DNA of 42,942 nucleotides from CAZOWL01 sp964583605 (GCA_964583605.1 CAZOWL010000029.1:1-42942), one strand, 5' to 3'. Positions 15,634 to 24,789 are shown, numbered from the stretch's first letter. A program made the numbers and translations. Notes: a model not told the origin generated them from the sequence alone.

Positions 15634-17589
15634 TCAACGCGCGACGGCATTCAGAAAGGTGTTGAACATCTCGTCGGCCGCCGCGATGATCCGCGCAGCC
15701 GCTTGGTAGGCGCGCTGATAGCGCAACAGCTCGGTGGCTTCTTCGTCGAGGTTGACCCCAGAGCGCGCCTCGCGCGCATCGGCTGAATGGGCGAGCATCT
15801 TCTCACTGGCACCGGCGGCGATCTCCAGTGCCTGGGCCCGACCGGCGGTGGTGGCAACCGTGCGTTCGTAGCCCTCCGCCAGCGTCGCCGTCCCACGGAG
15901 GAGTAGCGGCGCATCGCGCAACGCCGACAGGGCGAGCGCGTTGCGGTTATCACCCGTGCCGCCCGCATTGCCCTCGAGCACGAAGCGATCTTTGTCGACC
16001 GGCGCGCCGGTGACAGAGAAGGTCAGCTCGCCGAAGCCTGCAACCGAGAGCGTCAGCGGCGCGCCGCTGTCGATGCTCGGATCATAGGCCAGCGTACCCC
16101 CGGGCGGAGAGCTGACCGAGAACTGTTTCGAGACCGAGTCGAAGGTAAGGGTGATGGCGGCGGCGAGTGTCTCGCCGGCGAGGTCAGCCGCGGCGACCGA
16201 TGTGATGCGAGCGCTACCGAGATTTTCGCTCCCGGCGCCAGAACGCACTGGCGAGGCCAGGGCCAGAGACTCGGCATCGGGCAGCTCACGTCGCATTGCG
16301 CCGGCAGCGCCCGCTGAGGGACGGATGATGAAGCTGTCCCCGGCCGCGATCGAGCCGGCGGCCAAGGCAATCGTGAAACCCTCGGCTGCGGGCGCGTGCG
16401 GCAGCCTATCGAAGGCGCCGACAACGCGGCCGTCACGGCTGTCGACGAGCCGATACTCCGCCCCGTCATAGGTCAGGCGATACTCAGTATCGCGCAAGGC
16501 TGCGACGGAGTCGACGGAGACCTCGAGCTCACCCGAGCCGTTGTTTGCGGGATCGCCAAGGGCACGCGTCGCCTTGAGCTCCGCCGTGTTGATCGCGGTG
16601 AAGAGATCCTTTCCGATCGTGCCCGTCTGGTCTATACCTAGGCGATGCTGACGGTTCATTGCGTCGGCGACGCCCAATGCGGCCTGGTCGAGCTGACGGC
16701 TCGCATCGGCGAGGAGTCCCTGCTCGAACGCCAGGAATGCACCTAGACTCCCGCCCGAGATGGTGTCCGTGACGTCCACTGCCGAGCCACCGCTGCCGGT
16801 CAGGGCCAGGCTGATGCCGCGTGGATCGGCCGGCCGCGAGCTCACGGCCAGCAAGAAGGTCTTCTGGCCGACGACCAAGTCTTGTCCGCGGCCCAAGGAG
16901 ACATTCACTGAGCCATCGCCCTGCACAAGGGCGGTCACGCCGGCGCGCTCGGCAAGCTGCCGAACCAGCTCGTCGCGCTGATCAAGCAGGTCGTTCGGTG
17001 GACCCCCTCGCGCCCCGGACTGGGAGATGCGTTGGTTGAGGTTGGCGATCTCGCCGGCCAGTGAGTTGATCTGATCGACGGTCCCCGCGGCCTGGGCCTG
17101 AACCGAGGCGCGCCTCTCCTGCAACCGCTCGTCCAGCATCTGGAAGCGCTCGGCCAATCGATCCGCCTGACCCAACAACACCTGACGGGCCGCTGCCGAG
17201 GCGGGGGAGGCCGCCGCCTGCTCGACGGCATCGAAGAAGCCTTGGAGGACCGGTGACAGCGATGTGGCCTCGTCACTCAGCAGGGTATCGAGCCCAACGG
17301 CGAGCTCACGGTGTACACGATGCTCTCCGGCAATCGCGGTATCCGTCTCCAGCTGGCGCGTCAGAAACTCGTCGTAGCTGCGCCGAATCGCCGCGACGCG
17401 CACACCGCTGCCAACAGAGCCACCGTTCGACAGGGCCGGGACATCCGCCACGAGCTCGACGCGCTGTCGGCTGTATCCGGGCGTGTTCGCGTTGGCGATA
17501 TTGTGCGAGGTCGTCGCGAGACCCTGCTGCGCGGCCCTGAGTCCAGAGAGGCCGAGCTCGAGGAGGTTGCTGGAGTTGTTGATAGCCAT
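15634..17589 (-). CDS. flgK: Flagellar hook-associated protein 1 FlgK
   Basis: FlgK (HAP1) forms the proximal hook-filament junction. The 651-residue protein begins with the rod/hook signature (LELGLSGLRAAQQGLATTSHNIANANTPGYSRQRV), has long variable domains in the middle, and ends with LDEEATELLRYQRAYQAAARIIAAADEMFNTFL, the conserved C-terminal helix. The start is ATG 17589. A strong FliA promoter match lies 117 bp upstream, and flgL follows directly. Confidence 0.97.
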   Translation of the reverse strand: MAINNSSNLLELGLSGLRAAQQGLATTSHNIANANTPGYSRQRVELVADVPALSNGGSVGSGVRVAAIRRSYDEFLTRQLETDTAIAGEHRVHRELAVGLDTLLSDEATSLSPVLQGFFDAVEQAAASPASAAARQVLLGQADRLAERFQMLDERLQERRASVQAQAAGTVDQINSLAGEIANLNQRISQSGARGGPPNDLLDQRDELVRQLAERAGVTALVQGDGSVNVSLGRGQDLVVGQKTFLLAVSSRPADPRGISLALTGSGGSAVDVTDTISGGSLGAFLAFEQGLLADASRQLDQAALGVADAMNRQHRLGIDQTGTIGKDLFTAINTAELKATRALGDPANNGSGELEVSVDSVAALRDTEYRLTYDGAEYRLVDSRDGRVVGAFDRLPHAPAAEGFTIALAAGSIAAGDSFIIRPSAGAAGAMRRELPDAESLALASPVRSGAGSENLGSARITSVAAADLAGETLAAAITLTFDSVSKQFSVSSPPGGTLAYDPSIDSGAPLTLSVAGFGELTFSVTGAPVDKDRFVLEGNAGGTGDNRNALALSALRDAPLLLRGTATLAEGYERTVATTAGRAQALEIAAGASEKMLAHSADAREARSGVNLDEEATELLRYQRAYQAAARIIAAADEMFNTFLNAVAR

Positions 17590-17705
17590 CTCTGATCCTC
17601 ACGACGGGGGGCGCCACCGAGCCCGATCCCTCTCCTGCCCGCGGCTCCCCGGCCCGCGCAGTCGGCACCAAATTGCTCGCTCCACCGTTAACCCTGTCAC
17701 GATCC

Positions 17706-17732
17706 TTGTCGGCTGGCGGCCGAGGATCTTTA
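17706..17732 (-). promoter_or_regulatory. Sigma-28 (FliA) promoter for flgKL
   Basis: On the minus strand TAAA, a 15-base spacer and GCCGACAA match the FliA consensus with a single mismatch. It lies in the 305-bp flgJ-flgK gap, 117 bp before flgK. No other gene or hairpin is evident in that gap. Confidence 0.8.
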
Positions 17733-17894
17733 ATCCTTTACGGTCGCACCGGTTGATCGCCGTGCCCCGGCCAGGCCATGGGCCGCCGGGGATGTTCAGT
17801 CGCATGTGCAACTGTTCGGCGCTGCGCTCAACCGCCCGGGCGGAGCGATTGCGGCACGGCCGGGCATCCGGCTCACTCGGGCCTTGACGCGCCG

Positions 17895-18974
17895 TCAGGC
17901 GAGCGCACCGGCAAGCCGCTCCGTACTGTAGATGCTCATGATCTTGTCCGCGTAAGACGGGTCCGTCGCGTAGCCCGCGGTCTGCAACGAGCGGGCGAAG
18001 GCCTCCGGGTCATGCGTCTGGGTCAGCGCCGTGCGATAACGCGGGTTGCTGCGCAGAAAGTCCACATAATCTCGGAACGAGTCGGCGAAGGAATCATAGG
18101 AACGGAACTCAGCACGAACCATCGTCTCGCTGCCGCGAATAAACTCCCGGGTACGCACTGAGGCAACAGGGCCATCCCAGCTGCTGTGGGCCTTGATATT
18201 GAAGAGGTTGTGACTGCTGCTGCCGTCGCCGTTGCGGATGATCGACTGGCCCCAGCCGGTCTCGAGCGCGGCCTGGGCGACGAGGAGCCGCGGGTCGACA
18301 CCAAGCTCGGTGCCGACGCGCCTCGCATGCGGCATGACCGCGGCGACGAAGTCCTCGGCGCTGGCAAAGCGCGCGGGGGTCGGCTCGGCCGGTGCGGACT
18401 CACCTCCGCCGGCCAACAGCGCCGGCAGGCCCCCACCAACGGCATCCGCGGCGAATCCACTGCCGTCAGGACCTGCTGAGGTCCCTTGCTGCGGCAGCAG
18501 CGTCATGGGCGCTCCAGGCGACCCCTCTGGCGCCTTAGGCGATCCCTCTGGCGCCTTAGAAGCGGTCTCGTGGTGCACCAGCACCGGCTCCCTCGCTTGC
18601 GGAGCGACAGGCACCGGCTCGGCCGGCGCGGTCTCCGCAGGCGTGTCGTCCGCACTCGTCGCGCTCTCGTCCGTGCCGCGCCCAAGCTGCTGGACCAACA
18701 GATCGGCAATGCCTAACCCGCGGCCCGAGGTCACCGAGAGCGCCAGCTGCTTGTCGAATAGATCCTCGTAGTGGCCACCGCCTTCGTTGCCGAGCACACC
18801 GCCGTCCAGGCTCGCCTCGCGGCTCGCGCGCAGAAGCTGCTGCACCAGGTAGGCCTCGAATTGTTTCGCGGCGACCTTCAATGCCTCGGGCGACCCCTCA
18901 CGGGCACGCGTACGCAGCGCTCCCATCCCCTGAAAATCTGTATAGACCCGACTGGCCTGAAGCTCGTCAGTCAT
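17895..18974 (-). CDS. flgJ: Peptidoglycan hydrolase / rod-cap protein FlgJ
   Basis: FlgJ caps the growing rod and cuts peptidoglycan so that the rod can cross it. The 359-residue protein has the N-terminal rod-binding domain (AAKQFEAYLVQQLLRASREA, about 35-55), a Pro/Ala/Glu-rich linker with EGSPKAPEGSPGAP repeats, and a C-terminal glucosaminidase-type domain (about 205-355) containing AQAALETGWGQS, where the Glu is the expected catalytic residue. The two-domain form is typical of gammaproteobacteria. It follows flgI by 13 bp. Confidence 0.95.
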   Translation of the reverse strand: MTDELQASRVYTDFQGMGALRTRAREGSPEALKVAAKQFEAYLVQQLLRASREASLDGGVLGNEGGGHYEDLFDKQLALSVTSGRGLGIADLLVQQLGRGTDESATSADDTPAETAPAEPVPVAPQAREPVLVHHETASKAPEGSPKAPEGSPGAPMTLLPQQGTSAGPDGSGFAADAVGGGLPALLAGGGESAPAEPTPARFASAEDFVAAVMPHARRVGTELGVDPRLLVAQAALETGWGQSIIRNGDGSSSHNLFNIKAHSSWDGPVASVRTREFIRGSETMVRAEFRSYDSFADSFRDYVDFLRSNPRYRTALTQTHDPEAFARSLQTAGYATDPSYADKIMSIYSTERLAGALA

Positions 18975-18987
18975 GTCGACGCCTCCG

Positions 18988-20151
18988 TCAAATCACCTCG
19001 AGCGTCGCGCGTAGCGCCCCGGCCTCCCTTAGGGCCTCGAGGATCGCCACGAGGTCGCCCGGCGCCGCCCCGACCTGATTGACGGCGCGAACGATGTCTT
19101 CCAACGAGACGCCCGGCTCGATGAGGAACATTCGGCTTTGCTGGCTGACATCGATTTCGGAGTCCGTACCCGCGACGGTGACGCCATCCGAAAACGGATT
19201 CGGCTGGCTGATGACCGGGTTCTCCGTGATCGTCACGACCAGGTTGCCATGACTCACCGCAGCGGGCCGCACCACCACATGCTCGCCGATGACGACGGTC
19301 CCGGTGCGCGAGTTGATGATCACGCGGGCCGGGGCATCCCCGGGATGCAGCGTGATGTTCTCGACCAGCGCGAGGAAGCCAACACGCTTGTTGGCCTCCG
19401 GTGGGGCCACGACCTGCACCGATCCCCCGTCCATTGGCGCAGCCAGCTCGCGCCCCAGACGTGCATTGATCGCATCCGCCATCCGCTGCGCGGTCGTGAA
19501 GTCCGGATCGTGGAGATTGAGCACCAGCTGGCCCCCATCGGCAAAGGGACTGGCCACCTCCCGCTCGACGATCGCCCCATTGGGGACGCGCCCGGCACTC
19601 GGGACATTGACTGTAATCTTCGACCCATCCGCGCCCTGAGCACCGAATCCGCCAACGATGAGATTGCCTTGGGCAATGGCGTAGATCTGTCCGTCCACAC
19701 CCTTGAGCGGCGTCATCAACAAGGCCCCGCCGCGCAGGCTCTCCGCATTGCCGATCGAGGACACGGTGACATCGATCGCTTGGCCCTGCTTGGCAAACGG
19801 CGGCAGCGTCGCGGTAACCAGCACCGCCGCGACGTTCTTCGGGCGAATCCGCACATCGTTCGGCATGGCCACGCCGAGCTGAGTCAGCATGCTCGCTATG
19901 CTCTGCGACGTGAACCGCGTCGAATTCGTGTTGTCGCCGGTGCCATCCAGGCCCACGACCAGCCCGTAGCCAACGAGCTGATTGTTGCGGACCCCCGCCA
20001 CTGACGCGATATCCTTGATCCGAACCGCACCACGCGTGGCCAAGCCGTTACCGCTGCTCGGCAGATCACCGCCGAGCGCCGCAGCCGAGGCGAGCAGACA
20101 GAGGGCGGCTAGCCAGAGGAAAGACTGCGACGGTCGAGTCGCCATCGTCAT
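18988..20151 (-). CDS. flgI: Flagellar P-ring protein FlgI
   Basis: FlgI forms the periplasmic P ring around the rod. The 387-residue precursor has a signal peptide (hydrophobic FLWLAALCLLASAAALG, cleavage about residue 25) and conserved segments such as VRIKDIASVAGVRNNQLVGYGLVVGLDGTGD and PFAKQGQAIDVTVSSIGNA. The ATG at 20151 lies eight bases after AGGAG; a second ATG two codons on is also possible. It sits between flgH and flgJ as usual. Confidence 0.97.
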   Translation of the reverse strand: MTMATRPSQSFLWLAALCLLASAAALGGDLPSSGNGLATRGAVRIKDIASVAGVRNNQLVGYGLVVGLDGTGDNTNSTRFTSQSIASMLTQLGVAMPNDVRIRPKNVAAVLVTATLPPFAKQGQAIDVTVSSIGNAESLRGGALLMTPLKGVDGQIYAIAQGNLIVGGFGAQGADGSKITVNVPSAGRVPNGAIVEREVASPFADGGQLVLNLHDPDFTTAQRMADAINARLGRELAAPMDGGSVQVVAPPEANKRVGFLALVENITLHPGDAPARVIINSRTGTVVIGEHVVVRPAAVSHGNLVVTITENPVISQPNPFSDGVTVAGTDSEIDVSQQSRMFLIEPGVSLEDIVRAVNQVGAAPGDLVAILEALREAGALRATLEVI

Positions 20152-20202
20152 GGGATCAACTCCTGGAGCCTAGATAAAGCATCGATCTGGGTGCTCAGCC
20201 GG

Positions 20203-20904
20203 CTAGAAGGGAAACACCGCGCTGATGAAGAACCGCGTCAGCCAGCCGAGCTTGCTGGCATCGGCGACCGGACCGGTGCCGCCGTAGGTGATGCGGGCAT
20301 CGGCAACCAGCAGTGAGGAGACCGTGTTGTCCGGCTGGATGTCCGCGGGGCGGACAATCCCCGAGATGCGGATGAACTCCTGCCCCTCGTTGATGCCAAG
20401 CCATTTCTCGCCCCGCACGACCAAGTTGCCGTTGGCGAGGACTTCCGACACGACGACCGAGATGTTGCCCTTGAGGCTGTTGCTCTGCTCGGTCTCTCCG
20501 GAGCCGTCGAAGTCGCGGCTGGCCGACTTCTCGAAATCGGCGCTCCAAGGCTGGGTCGTCAAACCGCTCGTGCCGAGCGCCGCCGATGCGCTCGCCGAGG
20601 AGTCCTTGGCGACATCGGTCTCGGCCTTCTTCTTGGCCGCCGTCTTCTCCTCGAGGGTAACCGTCAAGATATCGCCGACCTGCCGGGCGACGGCATTCTC
20701 GAACAGACGCATATGGTAGCCGGCTTGGTAGAGGCTGCCCGTCACGGTCTCCGACACGGGCGGCGGCACTGCGGCAGGGGCCGGCTCGGGGCGCGCGGCC
20801 ATATAGGCCGGGTCGTCGCCAGGTTGTGGAACGGTCGCACAGCCGGAGCCCGCGACGACCAAGATCATGCCAACCGAGCGGGCGATCCAGTTGAGACACG
20901 GCAT
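20203..20904 (-). CDS. flgH: Flagellar L-ring lipoprotein FlgH
   Basis: FlgH is the outer-membrane lipoprotein that forms the L ring. The 233-residue precursor has a short signal sequence with a lipobox-like end at Cys22 (VVAGSGC, slightly atypical in lacking the usual Leu at -3). It then shows the family segments LFENAVARQVGDILTVTLEEKT and ISGIVRPADIQPDNTVSS and ends ...GWLTRFFISAVFPF. An alternative frame over the same DNA is a shadow. Confidence 0.95.
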   Translation of the reverse strand: MPCLNWIARSVGMILVVAGSGCATVPQPGDDPAYMAARPEPAPAAVPPPVSETVTGSLYQAGYHMRLFENAVARQVGDILTVTLEEKTAAKKKAETDVAKDSSASASAALGTSGLTTQPWSADFEKSASRDFDGSGETEQSNSLKGNISVVVSEVLANGNLVVRGEKWLGINEGQEFIRISGIVRPADIQPDNTVSSLLVADARITYGGTGPVADASKLGWLTRFFISAVFPF

Positions 20905-20924
20905 GTTGATTATCCTAGGCCAAG

Positions 20925-21710
20925 TTAGAGGTTCTGGACCACATACCGCAGCATATCGTCGGCGGTACCAATGGCCTTGGAGTTCATCTCGTAGGCGCGC
21001 TGGGTCTCGATCATGTTGACCAGCTCCTCGACTACATTGACATTAGAGCTCTCCACCGAGCCCTGCACGAGCACGCCCAAGCCGTCGAGACCAGGGGTAC
21101 CGGTCTGGGGTGTGCCACTCGCCGCGGTCTCCCGGAAGAGGTTGTCGCCGATCGGCGCGAGGCCAGCGGGGTTCACAAAATCGGCCAGCTCGATCTGACC
21201 AATCTGGGTCGGTAGCTCATCGCCGGCGACCTGCGCGGAGACCGTGCCGTCGCTACCGATGGTCACTGTTAGGGTGCCCTCTGGAATGGTTATAGCCGGC
21301 TCGACCAGCAGGCCGGCAGCGGTGACAAGCTGGCCTTCGGCGTTGCGCTGCAACGCACCGTCGCGCGTGTAGACGATCGAGCCATCCGAGGACAGCACCT
21401 GGATGAAGCCACGCCCGTTGATGGCCACGTCCAGGTCATTACCGGTCTGGACGAGGTTGCCCTGCGTGAACAGCTTGGCCGTGGCCACGGTGCGTACACC
21501 GGTGCCCAAAGTCAGCCCCGAGGGCAGCTCGGTATCCTCGGTCTCCTGCCCGCCGGGCTGGCGAACCGTCTGGTAGAGGAGGTCCTGGAACACGGCTTGG
21601 CTGCGCTTGAAGCCGTTTGTGTTGACATTCGCCAGATTGTTCGACGTCACCGAGAGGTTGGTCTGCTGGGCCTCGAGCCCGGTCTTGCTGATCCAAAGGG
21701 CAGGAAACAT
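20925..21710 (-). CDS. flgG: Flagellar distal rod protein FlgG
   Basis: FlgG builds the distal rod. The 261-residue protein begins MFPALWISKTGLEAQQTNLSV and contains SNNLANVNTNGFKRS and GTGV, with the C-terminal VVEELVNMIETQRAYEMNSKAI signature; the length is standard. The start is ATG 21710 with GGAGG five bases upstream; an upstream open stretch of 33 codons is excluded. It is separated from flgF by a 373-bp gap containing repeat D and a sigma-54 promoter, so flgGHIJ is probably its own transcription unit. Confidence 0.97.
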   Translation of the reverse strand: MFPALWISKTGLEAQQTNLSVTSNNLANVNTNGFKRSQAVFQDLLYQTVRQPGGQETEDTELPSGLTLGTGVRTVATAKLFTQGNLVQTGNDLDVAINGRGFIQVLSSDGSIVYTRDGALQRNAEGQLVTAAGLLVEPAITIPEGTLTVTIGSDGTVSAQVAGDELPTQIGQIELADFVNPAGLAPIGDNLFRETAASGTPQTGTPGLDGLGVLVQGSVESSNVNVVEELVNMIETQRAYEMNSKAIGTADDMLRYVVQNL

Positions 21711-21768
21711 GGAACCTCCGTCGGGTTCGCTCGATTGCGTCAAGATATCGCCGATCGCTAGCGTACGA

Positions 21769-21784
21769 TGCAGGCTACGTGCCA
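21769..21784 (-). promoter_or_regulatory. Sigma-54 promoter for flgGHIJ
   Basis: On the minus strand the site reads TGGCACGTAGCCTGCA, with GG and GC spaced by ten bases and one mismatch (CTGC for TTGC). It is 59 bp upstream of the flgG start and downstream of repeat D. Confidence 0.78.
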
Positions 21785-21958
21785 CATGTTGTGCTCCAGC
21801 ACCCTCCATGGCGCGGCTCTGCGGCGGCCAGCCATGGCCTCGGTTGCTTTGGTGGGAGGGCCCAGCAGGCAGAGGTCGGACCTACCGCGACCGGTGATGC
21901 GACGAGACTCCGGCGCCTCGACGCGGGAGCCGAGCCGCGCACCGTTCCGCGCGCCAAG

Positions 21959-22087
21959 CCTTACTATGAAATCCGCGCAGCACGCTCGCTCCCTCGCCCT
22001 CTGGGAGAGGGTTGGGGTGAGGGAACGATCAGGGGCGAGGCGACCTTTCATCATCTGGGGTGGCTCGCCTCGCGCCATGATCGTTAG
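21959..22087 (+). repeat. Flagellar intergenic repeat, copy D
   Basis: This full-length copy lies between flgF and flgG. It runs from CTTACTATGAAAT through CCCTCTGGGAGAGGG to GCGCCATGATCGTTAG. The terminal TTA is the complement of the flgF TAA stop codon, so the element begins exactly at the end of flgF. Confidence 0.9.
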
Positions 22088-22818
22088 CCAGGCTGCAGCA
22101 ACCGGCTAGCCGCCTCGTCGGTGCTCTCGGCCTCCTTCATGACCTTGACCTGGAGCTCGAATAGGCGGGCCAAGTCGATCATCTGCACGAGTGAGGCGAC
22201 CGTGCTGACGTTGCTCGATTCCAGCGCGCCCGAGACAAGTGCGACGGACGCATCCGCATTGGCCTCGGTACCATCGGCCAAGCGGAAGAGACCGTCCTTA
22301 CCCTTCACCATGTCCTCGGCGGGTGGGCGGACCAGCTTGATCCGGTCGAGCACGGCCAGGTTCTCCTGCCCGAGGAGCTTGACCGCAATGGTCCCATCCT
22401 GGCCGATCTCGACCTTCTCCGCTGGCGGCAGCGCGATTGGCCCGGCATTGCCGAGCACCGGGTGCCCGGCTCCGTTCGTGAGAATCCCGCCCGCGGAGAC
22501 CCTGAGATCGCCGGCGCGGGTATAGGCCTCGTTGCCGTCCGCGCCCTGAACCGCGATCCAGCCTTCACCCTGAATGGCAATATCCAGATCCCGTCCCGTA
22601 CGGATCGCCGCAGCGGGCGACAGGTCCGCGCCGGGCGAGCTCGCCTGCGCATAGACCCGCGATTCGTAGCTGGGCCCATACACTGGACGACTCTGCTGTT
22701 GATGAAGGTCGGCACGAAAGCCGGTGGTGTTGGCGTTGGCCAGATTGTTGCTGACGACGCCTTGGGCCTCGGCCGCTTGGCGCGCACCGACCATGCCGAG
22801 ATAAAGCATCCTATCCAT
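22084..22818 (-). CDS. flgF: Flagellar proximal rod protein FlgF
   Basis: FlgF is a proximal rod component. The 244-residue protein starts MDRMLYLGMVGARQAAEAQGVVSNNLANANTTGF, has the hook/rod family core (GRDLDIAIQGEGWIAVQ), and ends with a VQMIDLARLFELQVKVMKEAE helix. It follows flgE by 19 bp. Its TAA stop falls inside the terminal bases of repeat D; the protein's end still looks normal. Confidence 0.95.
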   Translation of the reverse strand: MDRMLYLGMVGARQAAEAQGVVSNNLANANTTGFRADLHQQQSRPVYGPSYESRVYAQASSPGADLSPAAAIRTGRDLDIAIQGEGWIAVQGADGNEAYTRAGDLRVSAGGILTNGAGHPVLGNAGPIALPPAEKVEIGQDGTIAVKLLGQENLAVLDRIKLVRPPAEDMVKGKDGLFRLADGTEANADASVALVSGALESSNVSTVASLVQMIDLARLFELQVKVMKEAESTDEAASRLLQPG

Positions 22819-22837
22819 CGCGACGCTGGCCCTTCAC

Positions 22838-24088
22838 CTACCTGAGATTGATGATGGTCTGGGTCACCGTATCGACCGCCTGGATCGTCTTGGCGTTGGC
22901 TTGATAGTTGCGCTGCGCCATGATCAGCTCGGCCAGCTCGGCCGTGAGATCGACATTCGATTCCTCGAGGGCACCCGCCTGAATGACGCCTAGACTTCCT
23001 GCCCCAGGACTTCCCACGACCGCCGGGCCTGAGCTGGAGGTCTCACCCCAGACGCTGTCCTTTAGCTGTTGCAGGCCTTGTGGATTGGGGAAGTTGAAAA
23101 GTGCGACCTGCCCTAAGGCCTCAGACTGGCCGTTGGAGAAATAGCTCGTGATCATGCCATTCTCGTCGATGCTGAGGCGGCTGAACTCGCCCGCCGAATA
23201 GCCATTCTGGCTCAACGCGTGAACAGTGTAGGGGCTGCCGAACTGCGTGGCCTTGAGCAGAGAGACGTCGAAGCCCTGCTCGATCGCCCCGTTGCGCGTG
23301 CCGGTCGAGTCAAGGGGCTGCCAGCCATCGATCCTGAGCTCGGCCGTGGCTGGGTCGATATGCCCTTTCTGGTCGAATTCGAGCCTCCCTGCGGGCGTGT
23401 TCCCCACTGTGACGCCATCGACCAAGGTATGCACGTCCCAGGTGTTCGCGGCTGCACCGCGCGCAAAATACAGGGTGAGCGTGTGCGGATTGCCCAAACT
23501 ATCGTAAATGGCCAGCGAAGACAGGCAATTGTGGCTTTCCGGCCGCGGCCCCTCTGAGCCGAATGTGAAGGGCGCCGCCGGCCAGGCGAGCTCCGCCGGC
23601 TCGCTGCCCGCGTCGAGATTCAGCAAGGCCGTCGCACGGCTCGTCGGGCGCGGCTGCATGTTGCTCGTGTCGATATGCAGCTCGCTCGGCTGGCTCGCAA
23701 CGCCACCTACATCATTCCCGGGATAGCCGATCAGCCGGTGGCCCGAGTTGTTGACGATATAGCCGTCGCGGTCGGTGCTGAAGGCGCCAGCTCGGGTGTA
23801 CACCATGGCCCCGCCGTCGCTCAGACCGAAGAATCCGTGGCCATCGATCGCCATGTCGAGTTCGTTGTTGGTCATGCTGATGGCACCCTGGCCGAACAGC
23901 TGATCAACACCGGAATTCTTGACGCCCATGCCCGCGGCCCGGCCATGCGGCGCATTCGCAGCGTACATGTCGGAGAACAGGGCGCGGGACGACTTGAAGC
24001 CGGTCGACGCGACATTGGCCACATTGTTTCCGATCACACTCAGTTCCGTTGACGCGGCCTGCAGACCGGTGAGGGCGGTGTTAAACAC
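22838..24088 (-). CDS. flgE: Flagellar hook protein FlgE
   Basis: FlgE polymerises into the hook, the universal joint between rod and filament. The 416-residue protein opens FNTALTGLQAASTELSVIGNNVANVASTGFKSSRALFSDMYA and closes with LAELIMAQRNYQANAKTIQAVDTVTQTIINLR, both diagnostic of FlgE. The middle holds the FlgE D2 region (ALTLYFARGAAANTWDVH-like). It lies between flgD and flgF in the standard order. Confidence 0.97.
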   Translation of the reverse strand: MFNTALTGLQAASTELSVIGNNVANVASTGFKSSRALFSDMYAANAPHGRAAGMGVKNSGVDQLFGQGAISMTNNELDMAIDGHGFFGLSDGGAMVYTRAGAFSTDRDGYIVNNSGHRLIGYPGNDVGGVASQPSELHIDTSNMQPRPTSRATALLNLDAGSEPAELAWPAAPFTFGSEGPRPESHNCLSSLAIYDSLGNPHTLTLYFARGAAANTWDVHTLVDGVTVGNTPAGRLEFDQKGHIDPATAELRIDGWQPLDSTGTRNGAIEQGFDVSLLKATQFGSPYTVHALSQNGYSAGEFSRLSIDENGMITSYFSNGQSEALGQVALFNFPNPQGLQQLKDSVWGETSSSGPAVVGSPGAGSLGVIQAGALEESNVDLTAELAELIMAQRNYQANAKTIQAVDTVTQTIINLR

Positions 24089-24114
24089 GTTCTCTCTCCT
24101 ATTCTTCGATTGCC

Positions 24115-24789
24115 TTAACGAATCTCTCGGACCTGCTCCAGACGGATCGGATCGCCGGCACCCACCAATAGCAGCGGCACGTCGGTCTCGGGCTCCAGGG
24201 CAACGCCATTGACTCGCCTCGGCACGAAGGTCTCAAAGGCCCGGGCCTCCCCGTTCAGTGTGCCGCTTGCTTCAACGCGATAGAGCCCCGCCGGCAGCGC
24301 CTCACCCGAGTCATCTGAGCCATCCCAATGGACATCGACAAGGCCCGGGCCTTGACCGGCCATGCTCATCGAGCGCACGAGCTGGCCGCTCACATCGTAG
24401 AGATTGACGTTCAGATCTGGCACCATCGCCGGCAGCTCGATCGAGGTCGTGACCTCCGCGTCCGAGCCGAGCTCAAGGCTGGCTCCCGGAACCACGACGG
24501 TGCGCCCGACAAGCTGGGAGGCCTCCATGGCCTGGCCAGCCGTCAGCGACGAAGAAAGGCGGGCGAAGGCGCCATTCAGCTCTTCGAGCGCCGTCACCGA
24601 GCTGAATTGCGCGAGCTGCGAGAGGAACTCGCCGCTCTCCATCGGACTCAACGGATCCTGCGCCTTCAATTGGGTCAGCATGAGCTTGAGAAAGGCATCT
24701 TGGCCCAGCTCGGCCGAGGCCGATTTCGCCGATTGCGAAGCCCCGACCCCCGTTGAGCTTGCGGCCTGCGTGGCGGCGGTTACATCCAT
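24115..24789 (-). CDS. flgD: Flagellar hook assembly (cap) protein FlgD
   Basis: FlgD caps the growing hook and is secreted before hook subunits. The 224-residue protein has the conserved N-terminal segment LGQDAFLKLMLTQLKAQDPLSPMESGEFLSQLAQFSSV and C-terminal FLN/Tudor-like beta domains with VHWDGSDDSGEALPAGLYR. It follows flgC by 31 bp. Confidence 0.96.
   Translation of the reverse strand: MDVTAATQAASSTGVGASQSAKSASAELGQDAFLKLMLTQLKAQDPLSPMESGEFLSQLAQFSSVTALEELNGAFARLSSSLTAGQAMEASQLVGRTVVVPGASLELGSDAEVTTSIELPAMVPDLNVNLYDVSGQLVRSMSMAGQGPGLVDVHWDGSDDSGEALPAGLYRVEASGTLNGEARAFETFVPRRVNGVALEPETDVPLLLVGAGDPIRLEQVREIR

Noticed and set aside
17663..17675. Plus-strand CGGCACCAAATTGCT, sigma-54-like
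   Set aside because: The GG to GC spacing is nine rather than ten, and no plus-strand gene lies downstream.
20195..20899. Long alternative frame over flgH
   Set aside because: FlgH in the other frame has a lipoprotein signal and conserved L-ring motifs; this frame is an Arg/Gly-rich shadow.
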